Shown here piece after piece: positions 9,475 to 17,056 of a stretch of 64,000 nt of DNA. How positions within the stretch are numbered: position 1 is the first letter of the stretch; every line of letters starts with the position of its first letter. Position numbers and translations under genes: made by a program. The DNA is taken from assembly GCA_902781315.1 (NCBI GenBank), contig CACZIT010000022.1, positions 33,066-97,065 of the forward strand, given 5' to 3'. The stretch is from an uncultured Prevotellaceae bacterium. Lineage in GTDB: Bacteria > Bacteroidota > Bacteroidia > Bacteroidales > Bacteroidaceae. A model generated the notes under the pieces. It had not been told where the DNA came from and ran no database searches. It saw only the letters and a program-made list of their open reading frames with translations.

Positions 9475-11154
9475 ATGCTCCAGATCCGCTGTAAGAACAA
9501 CAACATCACCAAGAGTTTCCCCGAGGGGACCTCGCTCCTCGATGTCTACCAAGAGTTTGCCGACGACCTGCAGATGCAGAATCCCGTCGTGGCGGCATTA
9601 GTCAACAACACCACGCAGGGACTGAAGTTCCGGCTCTACCAGAACCGCGACGTAGAGTTCCTCGATGCCCGCGAGGGACCCGGCCACCGCGTCTACGTGC
9701 GCTCGCTCTGCTTCGTGCTCTACAAGGCCACGCAGGACCTCTTCCCCGGTTCGAAGCTCTTCATCGAGCACACCATCTCGCGCGGCTACTACTGCAACTT
9801 CAAGAAGCGCGGCAACGACGCACTGACCGAGGACGACATCCAGCATATCCGCGAGCGCATGCAGGAAATCATCAACCTCGACATGCCGTTCCGACGCAAT
9901 GAAGCCACCACAGAGGAGGCCGTGCGCATCTTCGCTGAGCGGGGCTTCTCCGACAAGGTGAAGTTGCTGGAGACGAGCGGACAAATCTACTCCGATTACT
10001 ATATGCTGGGCGACACGGCCGACTTCTTCTACGGACCGCTCGTGCCCTCGGCCAGCTATCTGACCGTCTGGGGACTGGAGGCCTACCACGACGGCATGCT
10101 GCTGCGCGTGCCCGACTGGAACGATCCGTCGCGACTGGCCGAGAAGGTGGACATGCCGAAGACCTACGAGATGTTTGCTGAGAAGACGCGTTGGGACATC
10201 ATCATGCGACTCTCCAACGCCGGCGACGTCAACAAAGCCATCCTGAAGGGGCACGCCTCGGAACTCATTCAGGTCTCTGAAGCACTACAGGAAAAGAAGA
10301 TTGTGCAGATAGCCGAGGAGATAGAGCGTCGCTTCCACCGTGAGGAGAACCCCGTGCGCATGGTGCTCATCACGGGACCCAGCAGCTCGGGCAAGACCAC
10401 GTTCTGCAAGCGACTCTCCATACAGTTGCTGGCCTGCGGACTGCGCCCCTACTCCGTCAGCACCGACGACTACTTCGTCAACCGTACCGACACACCGCTC
10501 CTTCCCAACGGCGACTACGACTTCGACAACATAGAAACCGTGGAATACCGGCTGCTGCAGGACCACCTGCAGCGCCTCATGCAGGGCGAGCGCGTCGAGG
10601 TGCCTGAGTATAATTTCACCACCGGCAAGCGCGAGTGGAACGGCAAGAAGCTGAAACTCTCCGGCGACACCGTGCTCATCATTGAGGGCATCCACGCCCT
10701 GAACCCACTGCTGACGCAGGCCATCCCCGACTCGGCGAAGTTCAAGATCTACATCTCCGCCCTCACCAGCATCTCGCTCGACGACCACAACTGGATTCCC
10801 GTGCGCGACAACCGCCTGCTGCGTCGCATCATCCGTGACTACAACAAGGGAGCCTTCACCGCCCAGCAGACCATCAGCCAGTGGCCCAACGTCTGCCAAG
10901 CCGAAGACCAGTGGATATTCCCCTATCAGGAGTCGGCCGATGTAATGTTCAACTCGGCGCTGAACATCGAGTTCGCCGTGCTGCGTCCGCATGCCGAAAT
11001 CATCCTCGCCTCGGTGCCGAAGAACTGCCCCGAGTACACCGATGCTCACCGCCTGCTGAAGTTCCTCCACTACTTCATCCCCGTGAGCGACAAGGAGATA
11101 CCGCCCACCAGCATCATGCGCGAGTTCGTAGGTGGCTCGAGCTTCAAGTACTGA
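9475..11154 (+). CDS. Nucleoside (uridine-type) kinase with N-terminal TGS and tRNA-synthetase-like domains
   Basis: A 559-residue cytoplasmic protein of a Bacteroidota/Firmicutes-type family. Residues 1-60 form a TGS-like domain (SFPEGTSLLDVYQEF). Residues about 60-200 resemble the second additional domain of threonyl-tRNA synthetase (HTISRGYYCNF). From about 290 there is a uridine kinase/phosphoribulokinase-type P-loop ATPase with Walker A ITGPSSSGKTTFCKRL, then STDDYFVNR and LIIEGIHALNP. The likely reaction is ATP-dependent phosphorylation of a nucleoside, but the role of the fused TGS/SAD part is not established. It is followed by a long intergenic region with a 22-bp periodic array. Confidence 0.85.
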   Translation: MLQIRCKNNNITKSFPEGTSLLDVYQEFADDLQMQNPVVAALVNNTTQGLKFRLYQNRDVEFLDAREGPGHRVYVRSLCFVLYKATQDLFPGSKLFIEHTISRGYYCNFKKRGNDALTEDDIQHIRERMQEIINLDMPFRRNEATTEEAVRIFAERGFSDKVKLLETSGQIYSDYYMLGDTADFFYGPLVPSASYLTVWGLEAYHDGMLLRVPDWNDPSRLAEKVDMPKTYEMFAEKTRWDIIMRLSNAGDVNKAILKGHASELIQVSEALQEKKIVQIAEEIERRFHREENPVRMVLITGPSSSGKTTFCKRLSIQLLACGLRPYSVSTDDYFVNRTDTPLLPNGDYDFDNIETVEYRLLQDHLQRLMQGERVEVPEYNFTTGKREWNGKKLKLSGDTVLIIEGIHALNPLLTQAIPDSAKFKIYISALTSISLDDHNWIPVRDNRLLRRIIRDYNKGAFTAQQTISQWPNVCQAEDQWIFPYQESADVMFNSALNIEFAVLRPHAEIILASVPKNCPEYTDAHRLLKFLHYFIPVSDKEIPPTSIMREFVGGSSFKY

Positions 11155-11326
11155 CCTCAGCCCTCCTATGCGTTTTTACGCCCTTCCACTCCCCTTTATG
11201 CCCTTTATGCCCTTTATGCCCTTTTATGAATTTTTCCGACAAAACGACCGCCGCGTGAAACATCAAACTAGCGCGTGAAACATCGGGAGCCTACCCCTAA
11301 CCCCTCCCTAAAGGGAAGGGAATCCA
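11155..11326. repeat. Intergenic iterated words and hairpins before the 22-bp array
   Basis: Holds ctttatgccctttatgcc iterations (about 11165-11228, related to the spacer at 2897-3006), the direct repeat gcgtgaaacatc (about 11254-11265 and 11273-11284) and a degenerate palindrome cccctccctaaaggga (about 11300-11320). No gene is seen. Confidence 0.6.
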
Positions 11327-11480
11327 GCTAAACCTATGGCTTGACTCGGCTAAACCATAGGTTTCTGCGATACAAAGCTATGAGATAGAGCATACAGAGC
11401 ATAGAGATAGAGCGACTAAACCTATGCTTTACATGGTCTAAACCTATGGTTTCTGGCCCCCTAACATAGGGGGTTGGGGG
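11327..11480. repeat. 22-bp periodic palindromic array A (convergent 3'-3' junction)
   Basis: Seven consecutive 22-bp units, each carrying a variant of an AAACC-TAT-GGTTT dyad: cores include AAACCTATGG, AAACCATAGGTTT, AAAGCTATG, GAGCATAG, AAACCTATGC and AAACCTATGGTTT. The centre alternates between TAT and ATA, so neighbouring units can be inverted relative to each other. It lies between the 3' ends of the nucleoside kinase gene (+) and the outer membrane protein gene (-). Confidence 0.8.
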
Positions 11481-11698
11481 TCTCAAAAAGCTAACAGTTT
11501 GACCTACAACGCATTAGAGACTTTGCCAAATTACGGCCGTATTTGCGAAAAAAGTTTTTCTGGTCGAGAATTTTTAAATCTACAAGGGGGTTGACAGGCA
11601 AGTTTTTTTGACACTTCGCAGCAAAGAGAGGGGCGAAGGAGCCGCAAAAGGGACTTAGCGCTTACGAACGCGAAAGAGCCAGCGGGCTATCGGCTTGC

Positions 11699-12400
11699 CT
11701 ACATCACCTGGAAGCGATAGCCCACGGAGAGTTGGATGACGCTGTTGCGCGACTTCACGACGTCGAGCTGATGAATGCGCGATAGTCCGAAGTTGTAGCG
11801 AGCATCAAGGATGACGTTCTCAAACTCGTAGCTCAAGGCGAGGGGAATCGACAGGTCAACGCTCTTATAGACGTCCTTGACATCGGTCTCGAGCGGGACG
11901 GCATTACCCTGCTTGCGTGTGCCGCCGTCGAGGATGGTGATGTCCGTATACGACATTTTCTCCTTTCCGCCGAGCAGCAGGCCGAGTTGCAGGCCAGCCT
12001 TCACCGAGAAGCCTTTCGCTATGCGATAGCCGAAGAGCAGGGGCACGTTGAGATAATCCAGGTCGGTATGCCAGTCGCTGTAGCCTTCAACGAACTCGCC
12101 GTCCTTGCGCTCAAAATCGGGAAAACGCGAGCCCTGCCGGCTGTATTGCAAGCCGAGACTCATGAAGAGGTCGCTGGTGGCCTGATATTCGGCATCGAAG
12201 CCAACCATGAGGCCGGGCTTGATGCGCGACTTCAGGGTGTGTTCTTGCTGCATGAGGTCGACCACCACCTCGTCGTTGGTCATGTTGGCGAAGTTCACGC
12301 CGAGGCGCGGTATCAGGGAAAAACTGCCTGCTGAGGGTTGTGCCAGTGTCATGAGGGAAACAGTGAGCACAGCCACGAGAATGGATAATCGTTTCATCAT
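11699..12400 (-). CDS. Outer membrane beta-barrel protein (porin/PorT-like family)
   Basis: A 233-residue exported protein: signal peptide MMKRLSILVAVLTVSLMTLAQ, then alternating amphipathic strands typical of the outer membrane beta-barrel family (GVNFANMTND, GFDAEYQATSDLFMSLGLQYSRQGSRF, VKAGLQLGLLLGGKE) ending in an aromatic-rich last strand, IQLSVGYRFQVM. Such proteins sit in the outer membrane; function is not predictable from sequence. The start may be either of the two adjacent ATGs. It is the last gene of a minus-strand run with queF and yhhQ, although 84 bp separates it from queF and co-transcription is uncertain. Confidence 0.8.
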   Translation of the reverse strand: MMKRLSILVAVLTVSLMTLAQPSAGSFSLIPRLGVNFANMTNDEVVVDLMQQEHTLKSRIKPGLMVGFDAEYQATSDLFMSLGLQYSRQGSRFPDFERKDGEFVEGYSDWHTDLDYLNVPLLFGYRIAKGFSVKAGLQLGLLLGGKEKMSYTDITILDGGTRKQGNAVPLETDVKDVYKSVDLSIPLALSYEFENVILDARYNFGLSRIHQLDVVKSRNSVIQLSVGYRFQVM

Positions 12401-12484
12401 TTGCTTTTATTTGTTATGTGATTTACATAAATGATAACGTCGCCTTCCCGCTTTTTATTGTCACCGCACCCGCTTTTTTCCAGA

Positions 12485-12946
12485 TTATTCTTGCTCCATC
12501 AGCTTGCGCTCGGCCAACTCGGCCCACTTCGTGCCGGGACGGCCATAGTTGGCATAGGGCCAGATGGCGATGCCGCCGCGGGGCGTGAAGATGCCGCGCA
12601 CCTCCAGATACTTCGGGTCCATCAGACGCACGAGGTCTTTCATGATGATGTTCACGCAGTCCTCGTGGAAGTCGCCGTGGTTGCGGAAAGAAAAGAGGTA
12701 GAGCTTCAGACTCTTCGACTCCACCATGCGCTTGTCGGGGATGTAGGCAATGCGTATCTCGGCAAAGTCGGGCTGTCCGGTGATGGGGCACACGGACGTG
12801 AACTCCGGGCAGTTGAAGCGCACCCAGTAGTCGTTGTCCTGATGTTTGTTCTCAAATGTTTCCAGCACATTGGGGTTGTAGGTCTCGAGATATCCTGTCT
12901 CGCGGCCAAGGGCTTTCAAGCCCTCCGTTTTTCTGTTTTCACTCAT
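12485..12946 (-). CDS. queF: NADPH-dependent 7-cyano-7-deazaguanine reductase
   Basis: Reduces the nitrile preQ0 to the amine preQ1 in queuosine biosynthesis, in the cytoplasm. At 153 residues it is the short, single-domain (YkvM-like) type. The active-site Cys is in [13 protein letters not shown] and the catalytic Asp in HGDFHED; the QueF signature [14 protein letters not shown] is present. It lies downstream of the yhhQ-type transporter gene on the same strand, separated by 278 bp that contains two copies of a long inverted-repeat element. Pairing with a preQ0/preQ1 transporter supports the assignment. Confidence 0.95.
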   Translation of the reverse strand: MSENRKTEGLKALGRETGYLETYNPNVLETFENKHQDNDYWVRFNCPEFTSVCPITGQPDFAEIRIAYIPDKRMVESKSLKLYLFSFRNHGDFHEDCVNIIMKDLVRLMDPKYLEVRGIFTPRGGIAIWPYANYGRPGTKWAELAERKLMEQE

Positions 12947-12966
12947 AGTTGGGTTATTTATTTTTT

Positions 12967-13091
12967 AAGGAGTTCAAGGAGTTGCAAGGAGTTCAAGGAG
13001 TTCAAGACAATAGTCCTGTTGCTGAAGGAGAGGGGAACCGACAAGGGTAATGTCTTGAACTCCTTGCAACTCCCTGAACTCCTTGAACTCC
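12967..13091. repeat. Inverted-repeat element, copy 1
   Basis: Left arm 12967-13009 and right arm 13051-13091 are built of ggagttcaa words and can pair over about 40 bp. The loop 13010-13050 contains tagtcctgttgctgaagg. It is nearly identical in its core to copy 2 at 13124-13223. Confidence 0.9.
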
Positions 13092-13123
13092 ATAATTCAC
13101 TCATTGGTTTATTATTTTTTTAG

Positions 13124-13223
13124 AAGGAGTTCAAGACAATAGTCCTGTTGCTGAAGGAGAGGGGAACCAACAAGGGTAATGTCTTGAACTCCTTGCAACT
13201 CCCTGAACTCCTTGACCTCCTTG
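13124..13223. repeat. Inverted-repeat element, copy 2
   Basis: Direct repeat of copy 1: the loop differs by one base (accga in copy 1, accaa here), the left arm is shorter and the right arm is kept. It ends two bases before the yhhQ stop codon. Both copies would be transcribed as hairpins in a yhhQ-queF messenger. Confidence 0.9.
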
Positions 13224-13224
13224 A

Positions 13225-13905
13225 TTATATCGAAAACACCTTCAGCACGTTGTAGCTGATGTTCTCGTCGTAGACGTCGGTCTGCTCATATCGTTTCACG
13301 AAGCGCACCACACGCACGGTGAGCGGGAGTGCCACCACCTCGTAAGCGGTCTTCAGCACCACCTGCCAGAACATCATTGCCGGCATGGCCTCCCAGGGGA
13401 TGACACCTCCGAGCGCCAGGGGGAAGAAGATGAGCGAGTCGATGACCTCACCAAAGACAGAGCTGAGCACGGCACGCAGCGTGAAACGGCGACCCTGGTC
13501 GCGCACCTTCATGCGGCTCATCACGTAAGCATTCACAAACGAGCCGCACAGGAAGGCCAGGAACGACGCGGCAGCAATGCGCGGCGCCAGGCCGAACACG
13601 TAGTGGAACTGCTCGTCGAACTGCCAGTAGCTGGCACCGGGAATCCAGTCGCACAGCGCACAGACGGCCACGACGAAGAAGTTCATCAAGAATCCCATCC
13701 AGATGAGCAGGCGCGTCATGCGGAATCCCCACACTTCGCTCACGCAGTCGTTGATGATGTAACTCACGGGAAATACAAGCACTCCGCCCGTCAGTGCTAT
13801 GGGGCCCACTTGTATTTGTTTTGTTCCCAGCAGGTTCGATGTGATCAGGCACACGCAGAACAGAAGGCTCAGGAACAGGAAAAGCACACTAACTTTTTTG
13901 TTCAT
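13225..13905 (-). CDS. yhhQ: Queuosine precursor transporter (YhhQ/VUT family)
   Basis: Polytopic inner-membrane protein of about 226 residues with six hydrophobic segments. Family features include the N-terminal helix LFCVCLITSNLLGTKQI, FPVSYIINDCVSEVWG and SSVFGEVIDSLIFFPLA. YhhQ family members import preQ0 or preQ1; the neighbouring queF supports this. ATG 13905 (MNKKVSVLF) is chosen because the frame extension to 14046 would start upstream of the promoter box at 14010-14017. The transcribed leader of about 100 nt is unusually long for this window and can fold (see regulatory entry). Confidence 0.88.
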   Translation of the reverse strand: MNKKVSVLFLFLSLLFCVCLITSNLLGTKQIQVGPIALTGGVLVFPVSYIINDCVSEVWGFRMTRLLIWMGFLMNFFVVAVCALCDWIPGASYWQFDEQFHYVFGLAPRIAAASFLAFLCGSFVNAYVMSRMKVRDQGRRFTLRAVLSSVFGEVIDSLIFFPLALGGVIPWEAMPAMMFWQVVLKTAYEVVALPLTVRVVRFVKRYEQTDVYDENISYNVLKVFSI

Positions 13906-14003
13906 TGTTCTTGTTTTGTTAAAGGGGGTGGTCTTTCGACTTCGCAAGTACCCCTCACGCCCGTAGGCGCTGGTGAATAAAAAAATGTTCGTTGCCGTAA
14001 AAG
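13906..14003 (-). promoter_or_regulatory. Structured 5' leader of yhhQ (candidate cis-regulatory RNA)
   Basis: On the transcript, cgcc-tacg-ggcg (13958-13969) forms a small hairpin. GGGGT (from 13954-13950) can pair with ACCCC (13929-13925), enclosing two mini-hairpins (ctt-gcg-aag and tc-gaaa-ga). Genes for queuosine precursor uptake are often preQ1-riboswitch controlled, but no known preQ1 consensus is recognised here. The fold is by eye only. Confidence 0.3.
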
Positions 14004-14009
14004 CGGGTG

Positions 14010-14017
14010 CAAAGGTA
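14010..14017 (-). promoter_or_regulatory. Promoter -7 box TACCTTTG for yhhQ-queF
   Basis: Reverse complement of caaaggta, followed on the transcript side by GCACCCGC, the same octamer that follows the boxes of rplY and tRNA-Pro. Confidence 0.7.
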
Positions 14018-14123
14018 CAAAGAAAAGTTGAAAGGGCAAAGGTCAACGCGCGTTTTTTGCTTGATTGACGGTGATTTTTGTTTCTTTAACTACCTTTTTC
14101 GTTGCCTTCTGTAATCTTTTTCG

Positions 14124-14131
14124 TACTTTTG
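14124..14131 (+). promoter_or_regulatory. Promoter -7 box TACTTTTG
   Basis: Fits TAnnTTTG; lies 58 bp before ATG 14189 of the peroxidase remnant and would drive the following lipoprotein genes. Confidence 0.55.
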
Positions 14132-14188
14132 TCAGTTGGAACAATAAACCAGAAACTAGAAACTAGAAACAAAACAAAAAACGGAAAA

Positions 14189-14392
14189 ATGAAAAGACTA
14201 TTGACTCTCTGCCTGATCATGGTTGCCGGCGCAATGCAGCTGGCGGCACAAGGCATCTACGATATCCGAGTGAAGAACGACGCCGGCCAGGAGGTTTCGC
14301 TCAGCGACTACCGCGTCATCGCACGCTACGAGCCCACCGCCACGGTGAAGGACATGGAGCTCGACATCCGCACGCAACTGTTGGCAAAGTAA
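14189..14392 (+). pseudogene. Internally deleted glutathione peroxidase (67-residue remnant)
   Basis: The product begins with a signal peptide (MKRLLTLCLIMVAGAMQLAAQ), then GIYDIRVKNDAGQEVSLSDY, which matches the N-terminus of exported Bacteroidota glutathione peroxidases. It then passes directly to VIARYEPTATVKDMELDI, which matches the C-terminal strand and helix of the same family. The roughly 125 residues between them, including the catalytic Cys/Sec, Gln and Trp, are absent, yet the frame is intact and the promoter and start are retained. It either is a relic of an in-frame deletion or makes a small exported peptide without peroxidase activity. It lies 16 bp upstream of the next gene. Confidence 0.7.
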
Positions 14393-14408
14393 CAACATTA
14401 ATAATAAC

Positions 14409-15110
14409 ATGAAGAAAACATTCAGCATCCTGCTCATCGCAGGAGCCCTGGTCTGCGGGGCATGCTCTCAGAAGGAGCAGAAGGCAGACGCCAACGTGAA
14501 CGAGAATCCCGCCTCCGAGAAGGTGGAAGTGAAGGAAGTGGAAGGCCGCAAGAACTTCGCCGACAAGACGGTGATCACACCGCTGCCCGCCATCATGATT
14601 GCCACATGGGACGCCGAGGGCACACCCGACGTGATGATGGCTGCCTGGGGTGGCCAGTGCGGGCCGAAGCACATCACCTTCGAACTGTCCAAGCACAAGA
14701 CGACTGACAACATCCGTCTGAAGAAGGCCTTCACCGTGAGCTTCGCTACGAAGGCCGATGTGGCTGAGAGCGACTACTTCGGCATTGTTTCGGGCAACGA
14801 CGTGCCTGACAAAGTGGCCAAGGCTGGCTTCACCATCACGCCGAGTCCTAACGTCGACGCACCCATCATCAACGAGTACAAGCTCACGCTGGAGTGCCGC
14901 GTCGTGACGTTCGACGAGGATGAACAGGGCGGTGCCCGCGTCGTTGGCGAAGTGGTGAACATGAGTGCCGATGAGAGCATCCTCGATGCAGAGGGCAACA
15001 TCGATCTCGGCAAGTTGCAGCCCATCGTCTTCGATTCGTCGAAGAACACCTACCGCGTCGTTGGCGAGAAGGTCGGCGATGCCTGGGGCTCGGGCAAGAA
15101 GTACCAGTAA
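14409..15110 (+). CDS. Flavin-reductase-like (flavoredoxin) lipoprotein
   Basis: A 233-residue protein with a lipoprotein signal (MKKTFSILLIAGALVCGAC, lipobox Cys near residue 19). The mature part resembles the FMN-binding split-barrel flavin reductase family (DIM6/NTAB): PLPAIMIATWDAEGTPDVMMAAWGG, then HKTTDNIRLKKAFTVSF and a C-terminal GEVVNMSADE. Members bind FMN and transfer electrons; this one would act at the periplasmic face of the membrane, with an unknown partner. It follows the peroxidase remnant by 16 bp and may once have formed a redox pair with it. Family assignment is good; the electron donor is not inferable. Confidence 0.8.
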   Translation: MKKTFSILLIAGALVCGACSQKEQKADANVNENPASEKVEVKEVEGRKNFADKTVITPLPAIMIATWDAEGTPDVMMAAWGGQCGPKHITFELSKHKTTDNIRLKKAFTVSFATKADVAESDYFGIVSGNDVPDKVAKAGFTITPSPNVDAPIINEYKLTLECRVVTFDEDEQGGARVVGEVVNMSADESILDAEGNIDLGKLQPIVFDSSKNTYRVVGEKVGDAWGSGKKYQ

Positions 15111-15224
15111 GGGGGTGCCTACTCCCCAGCCCCTGCCTGAGGGGAAGGGGGCGAGGCACACAAGAAGTGAGACTTTTGTCTACACTCCTAATTTGAAATC
15201 AACTAATAACAAATAAGGAAAAGA
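15111..15224. repeat. Degenerate GC-rich palindrome between redox lipoprotein genes
   Basis: Contains ccccagcccctgcctgaggggaaggggg (about 15125-15151 in part), a half copy of the GC-rich palindrome family, here outside coding sequence, just after the flavin reductase stop codon. Confidence 0.6.
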
Positions 15225-16385
15225 ATGAAAAAACTATTCACTTTCGCACTCGCCGGCATCATCTGTCTGTCGGCTTGTGCACAGAAGTCAGTTCCGGCCA
15301 AGAAGATTGTGCCGCAGAAGGGCAAGCCCGCAGCTGCCATGACCGGCGAGGAAATCAGCTACACCGTCAGCGGCACCTGTGCTGCTGATGCAAAGATGGT
15401 GTACGTCGTCGACCCGAGGAATCCGCGCGACATTGCCGACAGCGTGAAGGTTGCCGACGGCAAGTTCGCCTACACGGGTAAGGCTCCCCGCAACGCCTTC
15501 ATGGGACTAACCGCAGGCATGGAGCCCACGCTGTTCATCGTCGACGGCGAGCCCGTCACCATCGACCTCACCACAGGCGCACTGAAAGGCTCGGCCCTGA
15601 ACGAGAAGTTCGGCGGCTACATGCAGAAGATGACCACACTGGAGAAAGCCCAGCAGGCCATCATCGAGCCTTACATACAGGCTCAGCGTGAAGGCAAGTC
15701 GCAGGAGGAACTGCAGGCGATGGTGCCTACCATCCAGGCTTCGCTCGAGCCCATCTCGCAGCAGCTCACCGACCTCTGCAAGACGGCCATTAAGGAGAAC
15801 CCCGACAACATCATCCCCGCAGCCTTCATCCGCAACGTCATGTACGACTTCGAACTCGACGAACTGAAGGAGCTGCTCAGCGACAAGTACGCCTACGCCA
15901 ACCATCCGATGGTGGCTCCCGTGAAGAAATACTTGGAGCAAGAGGAGAAGAAGCAGGCCATCGTGGGCCAGCAGTTCATCGACATCGAGGAGAACGACGT
16001 CGACGGCAATCCTCACAAGCTCAGCGAATACGTGGGCAAGGGCAACTACGTGCTCATCGACTTCTGGGCTTCGTGGTGCGGTCCCTGCATGCAGGAGATG
16101 CCGAACGTGAAGGCCAACTACGAGAAGTACAAGGCAAAGGGCTTCAACGTCGTAGGACTCTCCTTCGACCGCGCCAAGGAGCCTTGGGTGAAGGCCATCA
16201 AGGAGAAGGAACTCAACTGGGTGCACCTCTCCGACCTGAAGTTCTGGCAGACCATCGCTGCCTCCACCTATGGCATCAATGCCATCCCCTCGTCGCTGCT
16301 CGTCGACCCCACAGGTAAGGTCGTTGCCCGCGACCTGCGCGGCGAAGCCCTCGGCAAGAAGCTCGCCGAAATCTACGGAGAGTAA
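15225..16385 (+). CDS. TlpA/ResA-like thioredoxin lipoprotein with DUF4369-type N-terminal region
   Basis: A 386-residue exported protein with signal MKKLFTFALAGIICLSACAQ. Residues about 45-150 resemble the DUF4369 beta-rich domain common in Bacteroidota thioredoxin-like lipoproteins. Residues about 150-240 are helical. Residues about 245-386 form an AhpC/TSA-thioredoxin fold with the redox motif WASWCGPCMQEMP and the cis-Pro region NAIPSSLLVDPTG. It probably reduces or isomerises disulfides of periplasmic proteins. It follows the flavin-reductase-like lipoprotein on the same strand; a GC-rich palindrome occupies the 114-bp gap. Confidence 0.88.
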   Translation: MKKLFTFALAGIICLSACAQKSVPAKKIVPQKGKPAAAMTGEEISYTVSGTCAADAKMVYVVDPRNPRDIADSVKVADGKFAYTGKAPRNAFMGLTAGMEPTLFIVDGEPVTIDLTTGALKGSALNEKFGGYMQKMTTLEKAQQAIIEPYIQAQREGKSQEELQAMVPTIQASLEPISQQLTDLCKTAIKENPDNIIPAAFIRNVMYDFELDELKELLSDKYAYANHPMVAPVKKYLEQEEKKQAIVGQQFIDIEENDVDGNPHKLSEYVGKGNYVLIDFWASWCGPCMQEMPNVKANYEKYKAKGFNVVGLSFDRAKEPWVKAIKEKELNWVHLSDLKFWQTIAASTYGINAIPSSLLVDPTGKVVARDLRGEALGKKLAEIYGE

Positions 16386-16552
16386 AGACAAAGTGACAAA
16401 GTAACAAAGTAACAAGGGACCACGGCGACGAAGGAGACGCTTTCGTAACGCAGTGGAGAAAGAACAAGGTAACAATGGAAGAGTTGTTACTTTGTTACTT
16501 TTTTTTGCTTCTCGGGTTTAGTAAAATGCGTGTTCATGTGTATTACTTGTGT
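16386..16552. repeat. Mirrored low-complexity element upstream of the sigma factor
   Basis: Direct words aaagtaacaaagtaacaa (about 16396-16415) face ttgttactttgttactttt (about 16484-16503), giving a long imperfect hairpin. Its loop holds gctttcgtaacgcagtgg plus agaaagaa (about 16440-16466), a repeat also seen near 9372 and 54190. Confidence 0.75.
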
Positions 16553-17056
16553 ATGAACGAACGAAAAGAACTCATTCAGCAGCTGTTCCGACAGCATTAC
16601 CGGCAGATGTACCGACTGGCCATCCTACTGCTGCACGACGATGCCGAGAGCAAGGACGTGGTGCACGACGTCTTTGCACAGTTGCTCAGCGACCCACGCC
16701 CCATGCGCGAGGAGTCGGCCCAGGCTTTTCTGCTCACCTGCGTACGCTACAGATGTCTCAACCTGATGCGCAACCGACAGATTCAGGAGCGCATCCAGCA
16801 CCTCTATCAGCTCGACCTCGAGACCGCCGCCCTCTCCGAACAGCAACTCAGCGAAGAGGCTGAGGGACTGGCCGATGCCGTCGGCCTGCTGCAGCCGCCC
16901 GTGTGCCGCACCATCATTCTACGGCATTTCCGCGACGGCCTCACCTTCAGCGAGATAGCCCGCGAGCTGCAGGTCAGCGAGACCACTGTCTATAAGCATC
17001 TGCGCCGTGCGCTGGAATCATTACGCGAACATCTTAAAACCCCGAAGCACCCATGA
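16553..17056 (+). CDS. ECF RNA polymerase sigma factor (FecI-like)
   Basis: A 167-residue sigma-70 family protein with region 2 (LFRQHYRQMYRLAILLLHDDAESKDVVHDVFAQLL) and region 4 (LPxxCRTIILRHFRDGLTFSEIARELQVSETTVYKHLRRALE in outline). It directs transcription of an outer-membrane-receptor regulon. ATG 16553 (MNERKELIQQLF) is chosen over the upstream frame, which runs through repeat DNA. The stop overlaps the anti-sigma start by 4 bp (ATGA) and the anti-sigma stop overlaps the receptor start in the same way, so the three genes are translationally coupled as a cell-surface signalling triad. Confidence 0.9.
   Translation: MNERKELIQQLFRQHYRQMYRLAILLLHDDAESKDVVHDVFAQLLSDPRPMREESAQAFLLTCVRYRCLNLMRNRQIQERIQHLYQLDLETAALSEQQLSEEAEGLADAVGLLQPPVCRTIILRHFRDGLTFSEIARELQVSETTVYKHLRRALESLREHLKTPKHP

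Noticed and set aside
13906-14003. Known preQ1 riboswitch in the yhhQ leader
   Set aside because: The preQ1-I signature of a short hairpin followed by an A-rich tail could not be matched; kept only as an unclassified structured leader.
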